From Janthinobacterium sp. J1-1 (GTDB lineage: Bacteria > Pseudomonadota > Gammaproteobacteria > Burkholderiales > Burkholderiaceae_D), in NCBI RefSeq assembly GCF_030944405.1, contig NZ_CP132339.1, positions 4,092,001 to 4,156,000 on the forward strand: a stretch of 64,000 nt of DNA, written 5' to 3'. The position numbers were made by a program, and so were the translations under genes. Positions 34,418-43,280 of the stretch are shown piece by piece (positions within the stretch are counted from its first letter, which is position 1; each line of letters begins with the position of its first letter). The notes beneath the pieces are model-generated. The model searched no databases. It was not told the DNA's origin and saw nothing but the letters and a program-made list of their open reading frames with translations.

Positions 34418-35287
34418 ATGAGCAGCACCGCCCCTTTGTATTCCGCCCCCTTGTCGCGCCCGCACTTGCGCGCCGTGGGCGCCCCCGCGCCACGGCCCGC
34501 CATCTACAGCGCGCCGCGTGACGCCAACGGCAATATCATCTTTGCCGAACCGCCGCCGCCACCGACCCTGGCCGCCCAGCGCCAGCACCGCAAGGAGCGC
34601 CTGGCCGTGTCGTTCCGCCTGTTTGCCCGCTATGGCTACGACATGGGCGGCGCCGGCCATATCACGGCGCGCGACCCGGAGTTTCCCGACCATTTCTGGG
34701 TCAATCCGGCCGGCGTGTATTTCGGCCATATCCGTGTGTCCGACCTGATCCTGGTCAGCCACGACGGCAAGGTGGTCGAAGGCGACGGCCTGCTGAACCG
34801 CGCCGCGTTTGCCATCCACTCCGAACTGCACAAGGCGCGCCCCGACGTGATCGCCGCCGCCCATTCGCACGGCCTGTACGGCAAGGCCTTCGCGGCCCAG
34901 GGCCGGCTGCTTGACCCGCTGACCCAGGATTCCTGCATGTTCTACGAAGACCACGCGATTTTCCAGGACTTCAGCGGCGTGGTGCTCGATACCAGCGAAG
35001 GCGAGCGCATCGCCGAAACGTTGGGGCCGCGCAAGGCCGTGATCCTGCAAAACCATGGCTTGCTGACGGTGGGCGCTTCGGTGGAGTCGGCCGTCTGGCG
35101 CTATATCGCGTTTGAAAACGCGGCCCAGGCGCAGTTGCTGTCGGAAGCGGCCGGCCCCACCAAGCCGATCCCGCACGCGGTGGCGCGCCATACGGCGGGC
35201 CAGATCGGTTCCGATGCGGGTGGCTGGTTCAGCTTCCAGCCACTGTGGGACGTGATTACCCGCGAAGAGCCTGATTTGTTCGACTGA
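34418..35287 (+). CDS. Class II aldolase/adducin-family protein
   Basis: This 289-residue protein has the class II aldolase fold. The zinc-binding histidines are seen in AAHSHGLYGKAF and in ILQNHGLLTVG, and the conserved RDPEFPDHFWVNPAG region is present. Family members cleave sugar phosphates or, in the adducin-like branch, act on other hydroxy acids. In this operon it probably handles the carbon remnant with the preceding 2-hydroxyacid dehydrogenase. The N-terminal 45 residues are proline-rich and form an extension. A GGAAACG ribosome-binding site precedes ATG 34418. Confidence 0.87.
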   Translation: MSSTAPLYSAPLSRPHLRAVGAPAPRPAIYSAPRDANGNIIFAEPPPPPTLAAQRQHRKERLAVSFRLFARYGYDMGGAGHITARDPEFPDHFWVNPAGVYFGHIRVSDLILVSHDGKVVEGDGLLNRAAFAIHSELHKARPDVIAAAHSHGLYGKAFAAQGRLLDPLTQDSCMFYEDHAIFQDFSGVVLDTSEGERIAETLGPRKAVILQNHGLLTVGASVESAVWRYIAFENAAQAQLLSEAAGPTKPIPHAVARHTAGQIGSDAGGWFSFQPLWDVITREEPDLFD

Positions 35288-35300
35288 AAAGGGGATATCC

Positions 35301-36104
35301 ATGAACAGCGCTACCTTGACCTTTGCACCACTGACGCGTGAGCCCGTCGCGGCCCCGGCCACGCCGGTGCTGGCTGTCGCCAGCCTGCCATCGCTGCAAC
35401 CGGGCACGCCGGCATGGCGCCGCTACCGCGGCGTGCTGATCTCCGGCCTGCTGCATGGCGGCGTGGCGCTGCTGGCCTGGAACCTGGCCGGCTCGCACCC
35501 TGCGCCGAAAGCGGTGGCCACGGTGGTGGAACTGATACGCGTGGCGCCGCCGAAAGCCATCGTGCCGCCACCGCCGCCGCCGGAACCGCAGGCCAAGCCG
35601 GTGTCGCTGGCGCCGCCAAGGCCCGTGGCAGCCGCTGTCCCTCAACCTAGAACGGTGGAGGCGCCGGCCGCCAGCGCGGAAACGTATAGCGCGCCAACGA
35701 CGCCGGCGCCCGCCACGACTATCGGTCCCGTGACACCGGTGGCTCCCGCGCCAGCGCCGGCCCCCGCACCAGCTGCCGCCAAACCGGCGCCACCGGCGTC
35801 GAAAGTGGTCAGCACGGAAGGCATACCCACCGACTATGTGAACCAGGTGTATGCCCGCATCAACCGCAATGCCGACTATCCGCAGGCGGCCAGGCAGCGC
35901 CGCCAGCAGGGCAAGGTGGGCTATGTGCTGACCCTGGACCCGCAGGGCGCGCTGCTGAAAGTGGAGCTGCAACCGTCCGGCGTGGAAGCGCTGGACGAAG
36001 CGGCGAAACAGGCCATCGAAGGGGCCGCGCCGTTCCCCAAATTGCCCGACCTGGGCGGCAGTACCTATCTGCTGGCCGGGAATATCGTTTTCAAACTGAA
36101 TTAG
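35301..36104 (+). CDS. TonB-like energy transducer
   Basis: This 267-residue TonB protein has a cytoplasmic N terminus, one membrane helix (about residues 47-63, LISGLLHGGVALLAW) with the Ser-His pair that senses the ExbB-ExbD channel, and a long periplasmic Pro/Ala-rich spacer (about 80-165). The C-terminal domain has YPQAARQRRQQGKVGYVLTL and ends in VFKLN. It is followed by exbB and exbD, forming a complete energising unit inside the sulfur gene run. It probably serves the receptors at 38432 and 25791. Confidence 0.92.
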   Translation: MNSATLTFAPLTREPVAAPATPVLAVASLPSLQPGTPAWRRYRGVLISGLLHGGVALLAWNLAGSHPAPKAVATVVELIRVAPPKAIVPPPPPPEPQAKPVSLAPPRPVAAAVPQPRTVEAPAASAETYSAPTTPAPATTIGPVTPVAPAPAPAPAPAAAKPAPPASKVVSTEGIPTDYVNQVYARINRNADYPQAARQRRQQGKVGYVLTLDPQGALLKVELQPSGVEALDEAAKQAIEGAAPFPKLPDLGGSTYLLAGNIVFKLN

Positions 36105-36128
36105 TCAATTGAACCCCTGGAGAACCGC

Positions 36129-36911
36129 ATGAACCCAACCACCATTTCCGCCCATCTGTCGCCGCTGGAGCTGTTCCAGCAGGCCGACCTGATCGTCAAG
36201 GCTATCATCGTGCTGCTGATCCTGGCCTCACTGGTCAGCTGGGGCGTGATCATCGACAAGCTGCTGCGCTTCAAGCGCCTGCAGCGCAGCGCCGCCGCGT
36301 TTACCACGGCGCTGGCCGGCCAGCCGACCTTGCACCGCCTGGCGCAGCAGCTGCGCGAGCAGCCGCAAGACCCGTTCGCCCGTATCTACCAGGCCATCGC
36401 CGGCGAGTGGCAGCACAGCCACCGCCTGCATCTGCATGCGGATGCCTCGGGCCGCGACAGCCTGAAAGAGCGCATCAACCGGGTCGGCCAGAGCGCCAGC
36501 AACGTGGAAGCCGAACAGCTGCAAAAGGGACTCTCGGTGCTGGCCACCGTGGGATCGGTGGCGCCGTTCGTCGGCCTGTTCGGCACCGTGTGGGGCATCA
36601 TGAATGCCTTCCAGGGCATCGCCGCCAGCAACAGCACAAGCCTGGCCGTGGTCGCCCCAGGCATCGCCGAAGCGCTGTTTGCCACGGCGCTCGGCCTGGT
36701 GGCGGCGATCCCCGCCGTCGTCGCCTACAACCGCGTGGCTGGTGACCTGAACAGCTATACGGGCCGCCTGGCCACCCTGACGGGACTGGTGGAAGTGCAG
36801 CTGTCGCGCCAGCTCGAAGCGGGCGAAACGCAGATCGACAGCGTCGAAGCGACGGCGGGCAAGGCGGAACGCGCCCATGTCGTCGCCGGCTTGACGCCGC
36901 AAGGAGCCTGA
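36129..36911 (+). CDS. exbB: ExbB/TolQ-type proton-channel protein
   Basis: This 260-residue inner-membrane protein of the MotA/TolQ/ExbB family has three helices: about residues 17-37, then GLSVLATVGSVAPFVGLFGT and GIAEALFATALGLVAAIPAV. These include the Thr-lined channel residues of the last two helices. It works with ExbD to couple proton flow to TonB. It sits 24 bp after the tonB-like gene and ends one base before exbD, so the three genes are one unit. Confidence 0.95.
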   Translation: MNPTTISAHLSPLELFQQADLIVKAIIVLLILASLVSWGVIIDKLLRFKRLQRSAAAFTTALAGQPTLHRLAQQLREQPQDPFARIYQAIAGEWQHSHRLHLHADASGRDSLKERINRVGQSASNVEAEQLQKGLSVLATVGSVAPFVGLFGTVWGIMNAFQGIAASNSTSLAVVAPGIAEALFATALGLVAAIPAVVAYNRVAGDLNSYTGRLATLTGLVEVQLSRQLEAGETQIDSVEATAGKAERAHVVAGLTPQGA

Positions 36912-36912
36912 G

Positions 36913-37338
36913 ATGGGCGCCAAACTGTCAACCGGGTCCGGGCACAGGATCGGTCCCGTCAGCGACATCAACGTCACCCCGCTGGTGGACGTGATGCTGG
37001 TGCTGCTGATCGTCTTCATGGTGGCCGCGCCGATGATGGCCACCGGCGTGAAAGTCGACCTGCCGACCGCCAATACCAGGCCGCTGGAGGAACCGAAGCC
37101 ACCGATCGTCATCAGCATCGACACGGCCGGCACAGTCTACGTCAATGAAAACGCGGCCAAGGCCAGCCCGGCCGACCTGCTGGCCCTGGTGCAGCAGGAA
37201 TCGAAAGGCGACCATGAGCGCCGCATCCACCTGCGTGCCGACCAGGCGCTTTCCTACGGCAAGGTGGTGGGCACCATGGGCGTGCTGAACGACGCCGGCT
37301 ACGCCCGCATCGCCCTCGTTTCCGAAGCAGCAAAATAA
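36913..37338 (+). CDS. exbD: ExbD/TolR-type protein
   Basis: This 141-residue protein has a short cytoplasmic tail, one membrane helix holding the essential aspartate (LVDVMLVLLIVFMVAAPMM) and a periplasmic domain with IHLRADQALSYGKVV. This is the standard ExbD plan. It completes the TonB-ExbB-ExbD motor. The next gene encodes an SsuA-like binding protein only nine bases downstream, which ties the motor to organosulfur uptake. Confidence 0.95.
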   Translation: MGAKLSTGSGHRIGPVSDINVTPLVDVMLVLLIVFMVAAPMMATGVKVDLPTANTRPLEEPKPPIVISIDTAGTVYVNENAAKASPADLLALVQQESKGDHERRIHLRADQALSYGKVVGTMGVLNDAGYARIALVSEAAK

Positions 37339-37347
37339 GGATCCAGC

Positions 37348-38331
37348 ATGGACAACACAACACCGACGCGCCGCCGCTTTTTGACAACCTCGGGACTGGC
37401 GCTGCTGGCCGGCGGCCTGGGTGCCTGGGGCCCGGCCTGGGCCGCGCCTCAGCTGGGCGGCACCCTGCTGCGCATCGGCACCTACAAGGGCGGCGACAGC
37501 TATTACTTTACCGAAGCGGGGGTGGAAAAAACCCCGTATAAAAGCGCGCTGGCCGAATTTGCGGCCGGTAACCTGATCGTCGAGGCGCTGGCCGCCGGCT
37601 CGCTCGACTGCGGCGGCATGAGCGAAATCCCGCCCATCTTCGCGGCCGCCTCCAACGCGCCCATGAAGGTGATCGCCGTGCTGCGCGGCGACGTCAACAA
37701 CCAGGTGGTGCTGGTGCCGAAAAATTCGGCCATCACCGACGCATCGCAGTTCAAGGGCAAGCGCATCGGCTATGCGCGCTCGACCACTTCGCACTACTTC
37801 CTGCTGCAGCTGCTCAAGGAGAAGGGCCTGAGCTTCAAGGATATCGAACCGGTGGCGCTGGCGCCGCAGGATGGTTTCGCGGCCTTCCAGAGCGGCCAGC
37901 TGGACGCCTGGGTGATCTTCGGCCTGGTGGTGGAACTGGCCAAGAACCAGGGCGCCCGCGTGCTGCGCACGGCCGACGGCGTCCTGTCGGGCAATTACGT
38001 GATCAGCGCTTCTACCCGCGCGATCGCCGACCCGCTCAAGCACGCGGCCATCGGCGACTACCTGCAGCGCATCGCCAAGGTCTATCAATGGATCAATGAC
38101 CACCCCGAGCAATGGGCCGCCAAAAGCGGGCGCATCGCCGGCGTGCCGCCGCAGCTGTTCCTGAACCAGGTCAGGCTGCGCAGCCAGCCCTACAAGCTGG
38201 TGGCGGTCGACGACGCCGCCATCGCCTCGCAGCAACAGGTGGCCGACGCGTTTGCGCAGGCGGGCCTGCTGGCCAGGCGCATTGACGTGGCGCCGCTGTG
38301 GGATCGCAGTTTTGCAAAGTATTTGGCGTAA
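37348..38331 (+). CDS. SsuA-like periplasmic organosulfur-binding protein 1
   Basis: This 327-residue ABC binding protein has a Tat-type signal (RRRFLTTSGLALLAGGLG, cleaved near AWAAP). The nitrate/sulfonate/taurine-binding fold is visible in LRIGTYKGGDSYYF, DCGGMSEIPPIFAAASNAP, FKGKRIGYARSTTSHYFLLQ and FAAFQSGQLDAWVIF, as in SsuA. Tat export of a binding protein is less usual. It probably delivers ligand to the SsuC/SsuB pair at the operon start. It is one of two binding proteins in the run. Confidence 0.88.
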   Translation: MDNTTPTRRRFLTTSGLALLAGGLGAWGPAWAAPQLGGTLLRIGTYKGGDSYYFTEAGVEKTPYKSALAEFAAGNLIVEALAAGSLDCGGMSEIPPIFAAASNAPMKVIAVLRGDVNNQVVLVPKNSAITDASQFKGKRIGYARSTTSHYFLLQLLKEKGLSFKDIEPVALAPQDGFAAFQSGQLDAWVIFGLVVELAKNQGARVLRTADGVLSGNYVISASTRAIADPLKHAAIGDYLQRIAKVYQWINDHPEQWAAKSGRIAGVPPQLFLNQVRLRSQPYKLVAVDDAAIASQQQVADAFAQAGLLARRIDVAPLWDRSFAKYLA

Positions 38332-38363
38332 TCCAAGGGCAAGGGCCGGTGTCGGACGCGTAG

Positions 38364-38393
38364 GTCGGATTAGCCGGAACGGCGTAATCCGAC
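38364..38393. repeat. REP-like intergenic hairpin
   Basis: GTCGGATTA (38364-38372) and TAATCCGAC (38385-38393) pair, and GCCG/CGGC extends the stem to a GAA loop, with one unpaired G. This GTCGGATTAGCC-type unit is a widespread repeat family in beta- and gammaproteobacteria. It sits in the 100-bp gap before the receptor and may stabilise or partially terminate the operon mRNA. Confidence 0.8.
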
Positions 38394-38431
38394 AACACCA
38401 ATATAAAAAACCATCAAACAAGGGAAATCCC

Positions 38432-40933
38432 ATGCTTCACACTTACCAGCCGCTCCGTTTCAAACCCCTGCACCTGGCGCTGTTGGCCTGCGGCGTGGTC
38501 ACTTCCATGGCGCATGCGCAGAACAGCATCGGCCAGGTCCAGGACGTGGTGGTGACCACCGGCGTGCGCGGCGAGCAGCGCACGGTGGCCGACAGCCCGG
38601 CGCCGATCGATGTGATCAATGGCGAACAATTGCTGCACACGGGCCGCGCCGAATTGAGCGAGGCGCTGGCGCGCCTGCTGCCGTCGTTTAACTTCGGCAC
38701 CAACCAGGCCGGCGTCAATTCGGTGGTGCGCCCCGTCAGCAACCGCGGCATGGGCCCGGCCTACACGCTGGTGCTGGTCAACGGCAAGCGGCGCCACAAT
38801 GCGGCGCTGCTGACCAATGGCGGCGGCGACACCAGCGGCGTCAATCCGATCGACCTGGACACCATACCGCTGTCCGCCATCGACCATATCGAAGTGCTCA
38901 AGGACAGCGCGGCCGCGCAATACGGTTCCGATGCGGTGGCCGGCGTGGTCAATGTGATCCTGAAGACGGGCAATCACGGCGGCTCGCTGGGCGCCACGGC
39001 CGGCCGCCTGAAGGAAGGGCAGGGCGACCGCAACAACTTCAAGCTGGAGGCCGATGCCGGCTTCAAGCTTGGTGACGACGGTTTTGTGCATATCGCCGCC
39101 AATGCGCGCCAGCGCGGCCAGTCGTGGAACAACTTCAAGTCCACCAACCTGGTCAACTACTCGCCGGCCAGCAATCCGAAGAACGCGACCTGGGACCGCG
39201 AAGGCGCGCGCAATGGCGATCCGGGCATCGAAGCCTATAACGTGGCCTTCAATGCGGAGCTGCCGTATGGCGCGACCGGTACCACCTTCTATGCCTTCGG
39301 CACGGCCGGCACGCGCAACACCATCGCCGGCAATAACTTCCGCCGCGCGAATGGCCTGGCGACCCTGGGCCAGCTGTTCCCGGACGGGTATTTTGCGCAA
39401 AATAACATGAGCGCCTACGACTACCAGCTGAACGCCGGTGCGCGCGGCAAGACGGCCGGCTGGAACTGGGACCTGAGCACGGGCTACGGCAAGAACCGTG
39501 CGCGCCAGTACAGCAACCTGACCAGCAATCCCTCGCTGGGCCCCACTTCACCGACCAGTTTCGACAAGCTGGCCGTGTATCAGTTCGAGCAGTGGACCAC
39601 CAACGAAGATTTTACGCGCGCCTTCGACATCGGCTGGAGCAAACCGCTGCAATGGTCGCTGGGCGCCGAGCAGCGCCTGGAACGCTTCACCACCTATGCC
39701 GGCGACCCGCTCGGCTACATCAACGGCGGCTATATCTTCCAGCCGGGCGACCAGGAAGGCAATCCCAACGTGGGCAAACCGGCCGCTGTCGGCGCCCAGG
39801 CCGGCGTGGCATTGTCGCCCGCGGACGCCACCCGCGTCACGCGCACGGTGCTGGCGCTGTACAACGATATCGGCTTCTATCCGACGCCGGACTGGTTTGT
39901 CGACGTGGCCGTGCGCGGCGAGCACTATAACGACAGCGCCGGCAATACCCTCAGCGGCAAGCTCAATTCGCGCTACGACATCACGCCGCGCGTGGCCCTG
40001 CGCGGCACCATCGGCACGGGTTTTCGCGCGCCGGCGCTGACGCAGCTCGGTTATGCGCAGACCGACAACCGCACCAATATCAACCCGGTCACCGGCGAAG
40101 TGGCGCCCAGCCTGTCCAAGCTGCTGCGCAACGATTCGACCCTGGCGCGCCAGCTGGGCGCCAAAGACCTGGAGCCGGAAAAGTCGACCAACGTCGGCCT
40201 CGGCGTGGTCTTCAAGGCCAGCGACAACGCCAATATCACGCTGGACGCCTACCAGATCCGCATCACCGACCGCATCGTGCGCACCGGCTACATGTTCGGC
40301 CCGGCGTTTGCGCCGCTGCTGCGCGCCTCCGGCCTGACGGGCAGCGAATGGGTGCAGTATTTTGCCAATGGCGTCGACACGCGCACGCGCGGCGCCGACC
40401 TGGTGGCCGACATCACGTCCGATTACGGCGCGGCCGGCGTGGTGCGCTGGGGCGCGGCGCTGAACTGGAACCGTACGGCGCTGCTGAAGGTCAAGGCGAC
40501 GCCGGCCGAGATCACGGCGCTGGGCGCCAATCCGGGCGGCACGCAGGTGTGGTACGGCTATGCGGCGGGCGGCGGCATCGGTGATTTGACGGCGGCGCCG
40601 CGCACCAAGCTGATTTTGTCGGCACGCTGGTTCGTCGGCGATGTCGATGTCAACCTGCAGACCACGCGCTACGACAAATCGACCTGGCAGACCACGGCCA
40701 ACCGCGCCCAGGATTATCATTTTGGCGCCAAATGGCTGACGGATCTCGACGTGACCTATGCGCTGGGCAAGAACACCAAGCTGGTGCTGGGCGCGGCCAA
40801 TCTGTTCAATGTCTTCCCGGACAAGAACGGCCCTGGCGACGCCAACACGGGTTCGTCCGGCTTTGTCTACGGCCCGTCACCGTTCGCGCCCACCGGCGCC
40901 TACTACTATGCGAAGGCCTCGTATGACTTTTGA
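38432..40933 (+). CDS. TonB-dependent receptor of the sulfonate operon
   Basis: This 833-residue outer-membrane receptor has a signal peptide ending near SMAHAQ, a TonB-box-like DVVVTTGVRG, and a plug with SPAPIDVINGEQL, YTLVLVNGKRRHNAAL and IEVLKDSAAAQYGSDAVAGVV. The barrel ends YYYAKASYDF. It is close in plan to the receptor at 25791. The placement right after TonB-ExbB-ExbD and an SsuA-like protein, and overlapping a second SsuA-like gene, argues for uptake of an organosulfur compound across the outer membrane. This is inferred, not shown. Confidence 0.93.
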   Translation: MLHTYQPLRFKPLHLALLACGVVTSMAHAQNSIGQVQDVVVTTGVRGEQRTVADSPAPIDVINGEQLLHTGRAELSEALARLLPSFNFGTNQAGVNSVVRPVSNRGMGPAYTLVLVNGKRRHNAALLTNGGGDTSGVNPIDLDTIPLSAIDHIEVLKDSAAAQYGSDAVAGVVNVILKTGNHGGSLGATAGRLKEGQGDRNNFKLEADAGFKLGDDGFVHIAANARQRGQSWNNFKSTNLVNYSPASNPKNATWDREGARNGDPGIEAYNVAFNAELPYGATGTTFYAFGTAGTRNTIAGNNFRRANGLATLGQLFPDGYFAQNNMSAYDYQLNAGARGKTAGWNWDLSTGYGKNRARQYSNLTSNPSLGPTSPTSFDKLAVYQFEQWTTNEDFTRAFDIGWSKPLQWSLGAEQRLERFTTYAGDPLGYINGGYIFQPGDQEGNPNVGKPAAVGAQAGVALSPADATRVTRTVLALYNDIGFYPTPDWFVDVAVRGEHYNDSAGNTLSGKLNSRYDITPRVALRGTIGTGFRAPALTQLGYAQTDNRTNINPVTGEVAPSLSKLLRNDSTLARQLGAKDLEPEKSTNVGLGVVFKASDNANITLDAYQIRITDRIVRTGYMFGPAFAPLLRASGLTGSEWVQYFANGVDTRTRGADLVADITSDYGAAGVVRWGAALNWNRTALLKVKATPAEITALGANPGGTQVWYGYAAGGGIGDLTAAPRTKLILSARWFVGDVDVNLQTTRYDKSTWQTTANRAQDYHFGAKWLTDLDVTYALGKNTKLVLGAANLFNVFPDKNGPGDANTGSSGFVYGPSPFAPTGAYYYAKASYDF

Positions 40934-41903
40934 TCCCCGGCGCCGCCGCCTGCTGGGCGCACTGCCGGCCGCCGCCTTGCTGGCCGCTTGCGGCGAGAAG
41001 GTGCTGGCACCGTCCTCGACCGACCTGTCGAAGGTGACCCTGGTGCTGGGCGACCAGGTCAACCTGCTGCGCTCGAAAGCGGAAGCGGCCGGCGTGCTCG
41101 AAGGCGCGCCGTACAAGATCGAATGGGCCAGCTTCCAGGGCGCGGCGCCGCTGTTCGAAGCCGTGGTATCGGGCGATGTCGATACCGCCATGGCGGCCGA
41201 CACGCCGGCGCTGGCGGCCGCCGCTGGCGGCGCGCGCGTGAAAGTGGTGGCGGCCAGCGTGTCGTCGCCCAAGGCGGTGGCCATCCTGGTGCCGCCCAAT
41301 TCGTCGATCCTGTCGGTGGCCGATCTGAAGGGCCGTTCGGTGATCGTCTCGTCGGCGCGCGGCAGCGTGGCGCATTATTTGCTGTTTGGCGCGCTGCGCG
41401 AGGCGGGCTTGTCGATTGACGACGTGAAGACGGGCTTCATGCTGCCCGGCGACGCGGCAGTGGCGTTTTCCAGCGGCCAGATCGAGGCCTGGGCCACTTT
41501 CGGCACCTACCAGGCCAGCGCCGAACTGCGCGGCGCGCGGGTGCTGCGCGATGGCGTCGGCATCAATTCGGGCATCGGCGTGATCGCCGCGTCCGATGCC
41601 GCCCTGGCCCATGCGGGCAAGCGCGCCGCGCTGGCCGACGTGCTGCTGCGCCTGGCCAGGTCCAACGTGTGGGCCAATGAACACCCGGATGACTATGCGC
41701 GCGTGTTCGAGCGCATCACCAGATTGCCACCCGACGTCGTGAAACTGGTGGTCGGGCGCGACCGTCCGCAGCTGCGCGCGCCGGACCAGCAAATCGTCAC
41801 GCAACTGCAGCAGGTGGCCGACGCCTTTTACGAAGCCAAACTGTTCCCGCGCCGGGTCGACGCGCAGCAGCTGGTCGACGCCAGCCTGTTCCATCCCGTT
41901 TGA
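40923..41903 (+). CDS. SsuA-like organosulfur-binding lipoprotein 2
   Basis: This 326-residue binding protein starts with an arginine-rich Tat-like signal (MTFDPRRRRLLGALPAAALL) and ends the signal in a lipobox, LAAC. The mature part shows the sulfonate-binding fold: VVSGDVDTAMAADTPAL, VSSPKAVAILVPPNSSIL, LKGRSVIVSSARGSVAHYLL and FSSGQIEAWATF. The start codon lies inside the last codons of the receptor gene, an 11-base overlap that indicates tight coupling. It may be selective for a different ligand than binding protein 1 or form a pass-on partner for the receptor. Confidence 0.87.
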   Translation: MTFDPRRRRLLGALPAAALLAACGEKVLAPSSTDLSKVTLVLGDQVNLLRSKAEAAGVLEGAPYKIEWASFQGAAPLFEAVVSGDVDTAMAADTPALAAAAGGARVKVVAASVSSPKAVAILVPPNSSILSVADLKGRSVIVSSARGSVAHYLLFGALREAGLSIDDVKTGFMLPGDAAVAFSSGQIEAWATFGTYQASAELRGARVLRDGVGINSGIGVIAASDAALAHAGKRAALADVLLRLARSNVWANEHPDDYARVFERITRLPPDVVKLVVGRDRPQLRAPDQQIVTQLQQVADAFYEAKLFPRRVDAQQLVDASLFHPV

Positions 41904-41923
41904 ATTATTCCAAGGAGCCTTCC

Positions 41924-43252
41924 ATGAGCACAGCACAATTGAAACTCGGTTTTATCCTGCATGGCGTCGGCCCCGGCTGGGGCGACTGGCGCCATGCGGA
42001 CGCGCATGCGGGCGCCAGCACCGATATCGACTTTTATATCCGCCAGGCCAAACTGGCGGAAAAGGGCAAATTCGATTTCCTGTTTGTCGCCGACAGCGTG
42101 CATATCACGGAAAAATCGAGCCCACATTACCTGAACCGCTTCGAGCCGTTGACGATCTTGTCGGCGCTGGCCACCGTCACCAAGAACATCGGCCTGGTGG
42201 GTACCCTGACTGTCAGCTACAGCGAGCCGTACACGGTGGCGCGCCAATTTGCCTCGCTCGATCACCTGAGCCATGGGCGCGCGGGCTGGAACGTGGTCAC
42301 GTCCTGGCTGTCGGGCAGCGCCGAAAACTACGGCAAGCCCCAGCATCCGCCGCATGAAGTGCGCTACCGTATCGCCGCCGAGCATTTGCAGACGGTGCAG
42401 GGCCTGTGGGATTCGTGGGAAGACGATGCGCTGACCCACGACAAAGCCAGCGGCCAGTTTTTCGACCCATCGAAACTGCACACGCTGAACCACCACGGCG
42501 AATTTTTCCAGGTGCGCGGCCCGTTGAACATCAGCCGTTCGCCGCAGGGCCAGCCGGTGATCTTCCAGGCCGGCGCGTCGGAAGAGGGGCGCAATTTCTC
42601 GGCGCGCCATGCGGAAGCGTTCTTTACGGAAGGCTCGACGTTCGAATCGTCGCTCGCGTATTACACGGACATCAAGGCACGCGCCACCGCCTTTGGCCGC
42701 CCTGCGGCGCAGCTGGCCGTGCTGCCGGCCCTGCGCGCCATTGTCGGCGAAACCGAGGAAGATTCGCAGCGCTTGTACCAGGAGGCCGTGGCGCTGGTGC
42801 GCATCGAAGACGCGCTGGTGGCGCTGGCCCGCTCGTTCAATGAACACGACCTGACGCAGTACGCGCTGGACGAAGCCTTTCCCGATATCGCCCAGTATGG
42901 CGCGCAAAGCAACCGCAGCGCCTCCGAGCGCATTATCCGCACGGCAAAGGAGGAAAACCTGACGCTGCGCCAGACGGCGTTGCGCCAGGCCAGCCCGCGC
43001 CAGGAATTTGTCGGCACCGGTGTACAGGTGGCCGATGCGATCGAGCGCTGGTTCAAGGGCGGCGCGGCCGACGGTTTTATCCTGTTCGAATCCCTGCCTT
43101 ACCAGCTCGACGCCTTTGTCGACCATGTGGTGCCGGTGCTGCAGGAGCGGGGACTGCTGCGCCGCGAATACACGCACAGCACCCTGCGCGGCAACCTGGG
43201 TTTGCCGGTGCCGGAAAACCGCAACACGGCCGCGCGCCGCCAGGCCGCGTAA
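41924..43252 (+). CDS. NtaA/SnaA/DszA-family FMN-dependent monooxygenase
   Basis: This 442-residue luciferase-like monooxygenase belongs to the NtaA/SnaA/SoxA/DszA subfamily, recognised by LGFILHGVGPGWGDWRHADA, FDFLFVADSVHI, YSEPYTVARQFASLDHLS and SHGRAGWNVVTS with a long insertion before the flavin site. Family members open sulfone or aminopolycarboxylate bonds using FMNH2. The start at 41924 has AAGGAG ten bases upstream. The nearby thiol dioxygenase and SsuA-like proteins favour a sulfur substrate. Confidence 0.9.
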   Translation: MSTAQLKLGFILHGVGPGWGDWRHADAHAGASTDIDFYIRQAKLAEKGKFDFLFVADSVHITEKSSPHYLNRFEPLTILSALATVTKNIGLVGTLTVSYSEPYTVARQFASLDHLSHGRAGWNVVTSWLSGSAENYGKPQHPPHEVRYRIAAEHLQTVQGLWDSWEDDALTHDKASGQFFDPSKLHTLNHHGEFFQVRGPLNISRSPQGQPVIFQAGASEEGRNFSARHAEAFFTEGSTFESSLAYYTDIKARATAFGRPAAQLAVLPALRAIVGETEEDSQRLYQEAVALVRIEDALVALARSFNEHDLTQYALDEAFPDIAQYGAQSNRSASERIIRTAKEENLTLRQTALRQASPRQEFVGTGVQVADAIERWFKGGAADGFILFESLPYQLDAFVDHVVPVLQERGLLRREYTHSTLRGNLGLPVPENRNTAARRQAA

Positions 43253-43280
43253 GCCGCTACCATCGCATCAGGAGACGATC

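Noticed and set aside
38364..38393. Hairpin as an operon-ending terminator
   Set aside because: No T tract follows. The flanking genes run the same way with coupled functions, and the sequence belongs to a known repeat type.
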